Positions 62,075-64,000 of a stretch of DNA of 64,000 bases are shown piece after piece (within the stretch, counting starts at the first letter, position 1; each line of letters opens with the position of its first letter). This DNA comes from Rhodobacter sp. 24-YEA-8 (GTDB lineage: Bacteria; Pseudomonadota; Alphaproteobacteria; Rhodobacterales; Rhodobacteraceae), in contig NZ_FNSK01000003.1 in the NCBI RefSeq assembly GCF_900105075.1, positions 80,001-144,000 on the forward strand. Direction: 5' to 3'. The notes under the pieces were generated by a model. That model saw only the letters and a list, made by a program, of their open reading frames with translations. It was not told where the DNA came from and searched no databases. The position numbers were made by a program, and so were the translations under genes.

Positions 62075-64000
62075 ATGACCAGTTCAAATCGATCTATGGC
62101 CCGATTGCTGCGGCCGGGATCGGTCGCAATCGTCGGCGCCTCGAACCGCAGCGGCAGCTTCTCATATAATCTGCTGAACAGCCTGCGCAGCAATGGCTAC
62201 CAGGGCCAGCTTCTGCCCATCAATCCGCGATACACCGAGATCGACGGCATCCCGTGCTATCCGTCATTTGCCGATCTGCCGGTGAGACCCGATTGCGCGC
62301 TTTATGCCGTCGGGGATCGCAATCTCATCCCGATGGTCGAGCAGGCGGCCCAGGCCAGGGTTGGCGGCGGGGTGATCTTTGGCCGCGTGCAGGGCCATGA
62401 CGATCAAGGCCGCAACATCCAGTCCAGCATTTCAGAAATTGGCCGCAGGGCGGATATGGCCATCTGCGGCGGCAATTGCATGGGCTATCTGAACCTGCGC
62501 GACGGGCTGCAGGTCGCGGGAATGCCCTTTGCCGGCCTGACCGCCAGCAGCGGCATCTCGCTGATTTCGCACAGCGGATCAAGCTGGGCGGCGCTGGTCG
62601 GCAATCGCCGGGGCCTTGGGTTTGATTTTGCAATCTCGGCGGGGCAGGAGCTTGTCACCAATCTGGGCCATTACATCGACTTCCTGCTGGATCAATCGGG
62701 CACGCGCGCCATCGTCTGCATCATCGAGGCGGTGCGTGATCCCGAACGCTTCCTCGCCGCCGTCAATCGTGCCGATCGCATGGGGGTGCCGATCATCGCG
62801 CTTAAACTGGGCCGCAGCGAACGCGGCAAGCAGTTTGCGGTCTCGCACAGCGGTGCGATGTCCGGGTCGGCTGCAGTCTATGATGCCGTATTCGCGGCGC
62901 AGAACATCATTCAGGTCCGCACCCTGGACGAGCTGCTCGATACGGTCGAACTCTTTGCTGCGGTGCCACGGCCGAAGGTCCCGGGCGTGGCCATCGGGAC
63001 CGATTCCGGCGGGGAACGTCAGCTGATCGTGGATCTTGCCTCAGAGATAGGGGTGTCGCTGCCGGCGCTTTCTGCCGCAACAGGTGCGAAGATCGAAGCG
63101 CTGCTGGATCCGGGCATGGAAGCGGCAAATCCGCTGGATTACTGGGGCGATGGTGGCGATGTCATGGCGCCCTGCCTCTCGCTTCTGGCCGAGGATCCTG
63201 CGGTGGGAATGGTGGTCATGGCCTCCAATATGCCGCCAGGGCGGCCCTTTGTGGCGCAATGCGCGCAGGCGATCATCGAGGTGCGCCAGCAAACTGATAA
63301 GCCGCTGGCGCTGATGGGCAACAGCGCGACCACCATGGCGAGCGAGGGTATAGCGCAGGTGCGCGCGGCGGGCATTCCGGTGCTGATGGGCACCGACAGC
63401 GCGCTGAAGGCAGTCCGCCATTTTACAACCTATCGCGCCGGCACGGCGATGGCGCCGGCGAAGCCCGAGGCCGCAGATATCGCGCGGGTCAGCGCCTGGC
63501 GCGCCCGGGTGACCCCGACGGCGGAGGGCAATCTGAGCAGTGCTGATGGCTTCGACCTGCTGGGAGAATTCGGCATTGCGACCGCGCCTTTCGCCCGGAT
63601 AACGGCTGCCGAAGGGCTGGAGCAGTTTACCGGCACCGCCGGCTTCCCCATGGTGCTGAAGCTTGATGATCCGGCGATCCCGCATAAATCCGAAGCGGGC
63701 GGCGTTATCCTCGGCATCAGATCCACCGAACAGGCTCTTGAAAGCCACGCCCTTCTGAAAAGCCGCCACCCGGGCGCCGCCCTGATCGCGCAGGCTCAGA
63801 TGTCAGGCTTCGAGCTTATTCTCGGGATGACCACCGATGCCGATTTCGGGCCTGTGGTGACCATGGGCCTGGGCGGGATCTACGCCGAGATCTTCCGCGA
63901 GTCCGTGGTCCTACCGCTGCCGATCGGGCGCAGTGACGCCGAAGCCGCGCTTCGTTCGCTGAAGTTCTTCCCGATCCTCGAGGGTGCGCGCGGTAAAGCT
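62075..64000 (+). CDS. acyl-CoA synthetase (NDP-forming/ACD type), cut by the window edge
   Basis: 642 codons to the edge with no stop; the family length is about 700. The start ATG at 62075 has CAGGAGAC before it. CoA-binding Rossmann domain: LLRPGSVAIVGASNRSGSFS and AICGGNCMGYLNL. The ligase part has ISLISHSGSSWAALVG and FAVSHSGAMSGSAAVYDAVF (phospho-His loop). The C-terminal ATP-grasp is GFPMVLKLDDPAIPHKSEAG, then GVILGI. It would activate a carboxylic acid to its CoA thioester for catabolism, 26 bases after the enolase-type gene. Confidence 0.92.
   Translation, partial: MTSSNRSMARLLRPGSVAIVGASNRSGSFSYNLLNSLRSNGYQGQLLPINPRYTEIDGIPCYPSFADLPVRPDCALYAVGDRNLIPMVEQAAQARVGGGVIFGRVQGHDDQGRNIQSSISEIGRRADMAICGGNCMGYLNLRDGLQVAGMPFAGLTASSGISLISHSGSSWAALVGNRRGLGFDFAISAGQELVTNLGHYIDFLLDQSGTRAIVCIIEAVRDPERFLAAVNRADRMGVPIIALKLGRSERGKQFAVSHSGAMSGSAAVYDAVFAAQNIIQVRTLDELLDTVELFAAVPRPKVPGVAIGTDSGGERQLIVDLASEIGVSLPALSAATGAKIEALLDPGMEAANPLDYWGDGGDVMAPCLSLLAEDPAVGMVVMASNMPPGRPFVAQCAQAIIEVRQQTDKPLALMGNSATTMASEGIAQVRAAGIPVLMGTDSALKAVRHFTTYRAGTAMAPAKPEAADIARVSAWRARVTPTAEGNLSSADGFDLLGEFGIATAPFARITAAEGLEQFTGTAGFPMVLKLDDPAIPHKSEAGGVILGIRSTEQALESHALLKSRHPGAALIAQAQMSGFELILGMTTDADFGPVVTMGLGGIYAEIFRESVVLPLPIGRSDAEAALRSLKFFPILEGARGKA

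Overview
This 64 kb window comes from a GC-rich alphaproteobacterium. The rRNA/tRNA-fMet arrangement, the family mix (two Ssu/proline-type ABC cassettes, DsbD/TlpA, PQQ glucose dehydrogenase) and the codon usage fit Rhodobacterales (Paracoccus/Rhodobacter-like). That placement is inference. It opens inside a 23S rRNA gene, followed by 5S rRNA and an initiator tRNA-Met. The 3' half of the tRNA also encodes the last codons of a serine-recombinase remnant on the opposite strand, so the tRNA looks like an old integration site.

Region by region. 3.0-8.2 kb is a nest of insertion sequences: an IS66 end, an IS3-family copy split by a complete IS66 with an 8-bp target duplication, another complete IS3-family element, and a truncated third one. 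8.2-14.5 kb holds a compact minus-strand exporter operon (small lipoprotein, adaptor, TolC-like protein, ABC ATPase, FtsX/MacB-like permease), a LuxR-type regulator and a divergent small lipoprotein. 14.8-19.1 kb is a periplasmic thiol-redox operon (DsbA-like, DsbD, an Lgt-like/TlpA fusion, a YkuD L,D-transpeptidase) beside a truncated response regulator. 19.1-24 kb has a YdcZ-type transporter with divergent LysR, a CatB-like acetyltransferase, a secreted protein and a TMEM43-like membrane protein. 24.1-27.1 kb is a MalT-like regulator destroyed by a frameshift and by an IS3 insertion. 27.7-32 kb is lower in GC and carries a TadG-like protein, IS110 and IS5 scraps, and an exported aromatic amino acid lyase homologue that lacks the Ala-Ser-Gly triad that forms the MIO cofactor.

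32.6-39.4 kb encodes membrane PQQ glucose dehydrogenase and a FUSC/MarR/MFS/HlyD efflux set. 39.5-50.7 kb looks like an organosulfur scavenging cluster: ArsR, flavin monooxygenase, 2OG-Fe(II) dioxygenase, MetY-like sulfhydrylase, a polar amino acid uptake system without its own ATPase, and a complete Ssu/Tau-type ABC transporter with a small membrane protein. 50.7-55.8 kb is a second scrapyard: trbC/trbB conjugation remnants, IS pieces, a BrnT/BrnA toxin-antitoxin pair, a second intact copy of the same IS3 element, an IS6 element and an IS5 fragment. 55.9-64 kb is a catabolic-looking locus: LysR regulator, proline/betaine-type ABC transporter with two different permeases, an enolase-superfamily enzyme, and an NDP-forming acyl-CoA ligase cut by the window edge.

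The most promising subjects for novelty are the MIO-less exported lyase homologue, the Lgt-like/TlpA fusion in a redox plus L,D-transpeptidase operon, the five-gene exporter with its cysteine-rich lipoprotein, and the betaine-transporter/enolase/CoA-ligase locus. Statements about function rest on reading protein motifs by eye; no database search was possible.
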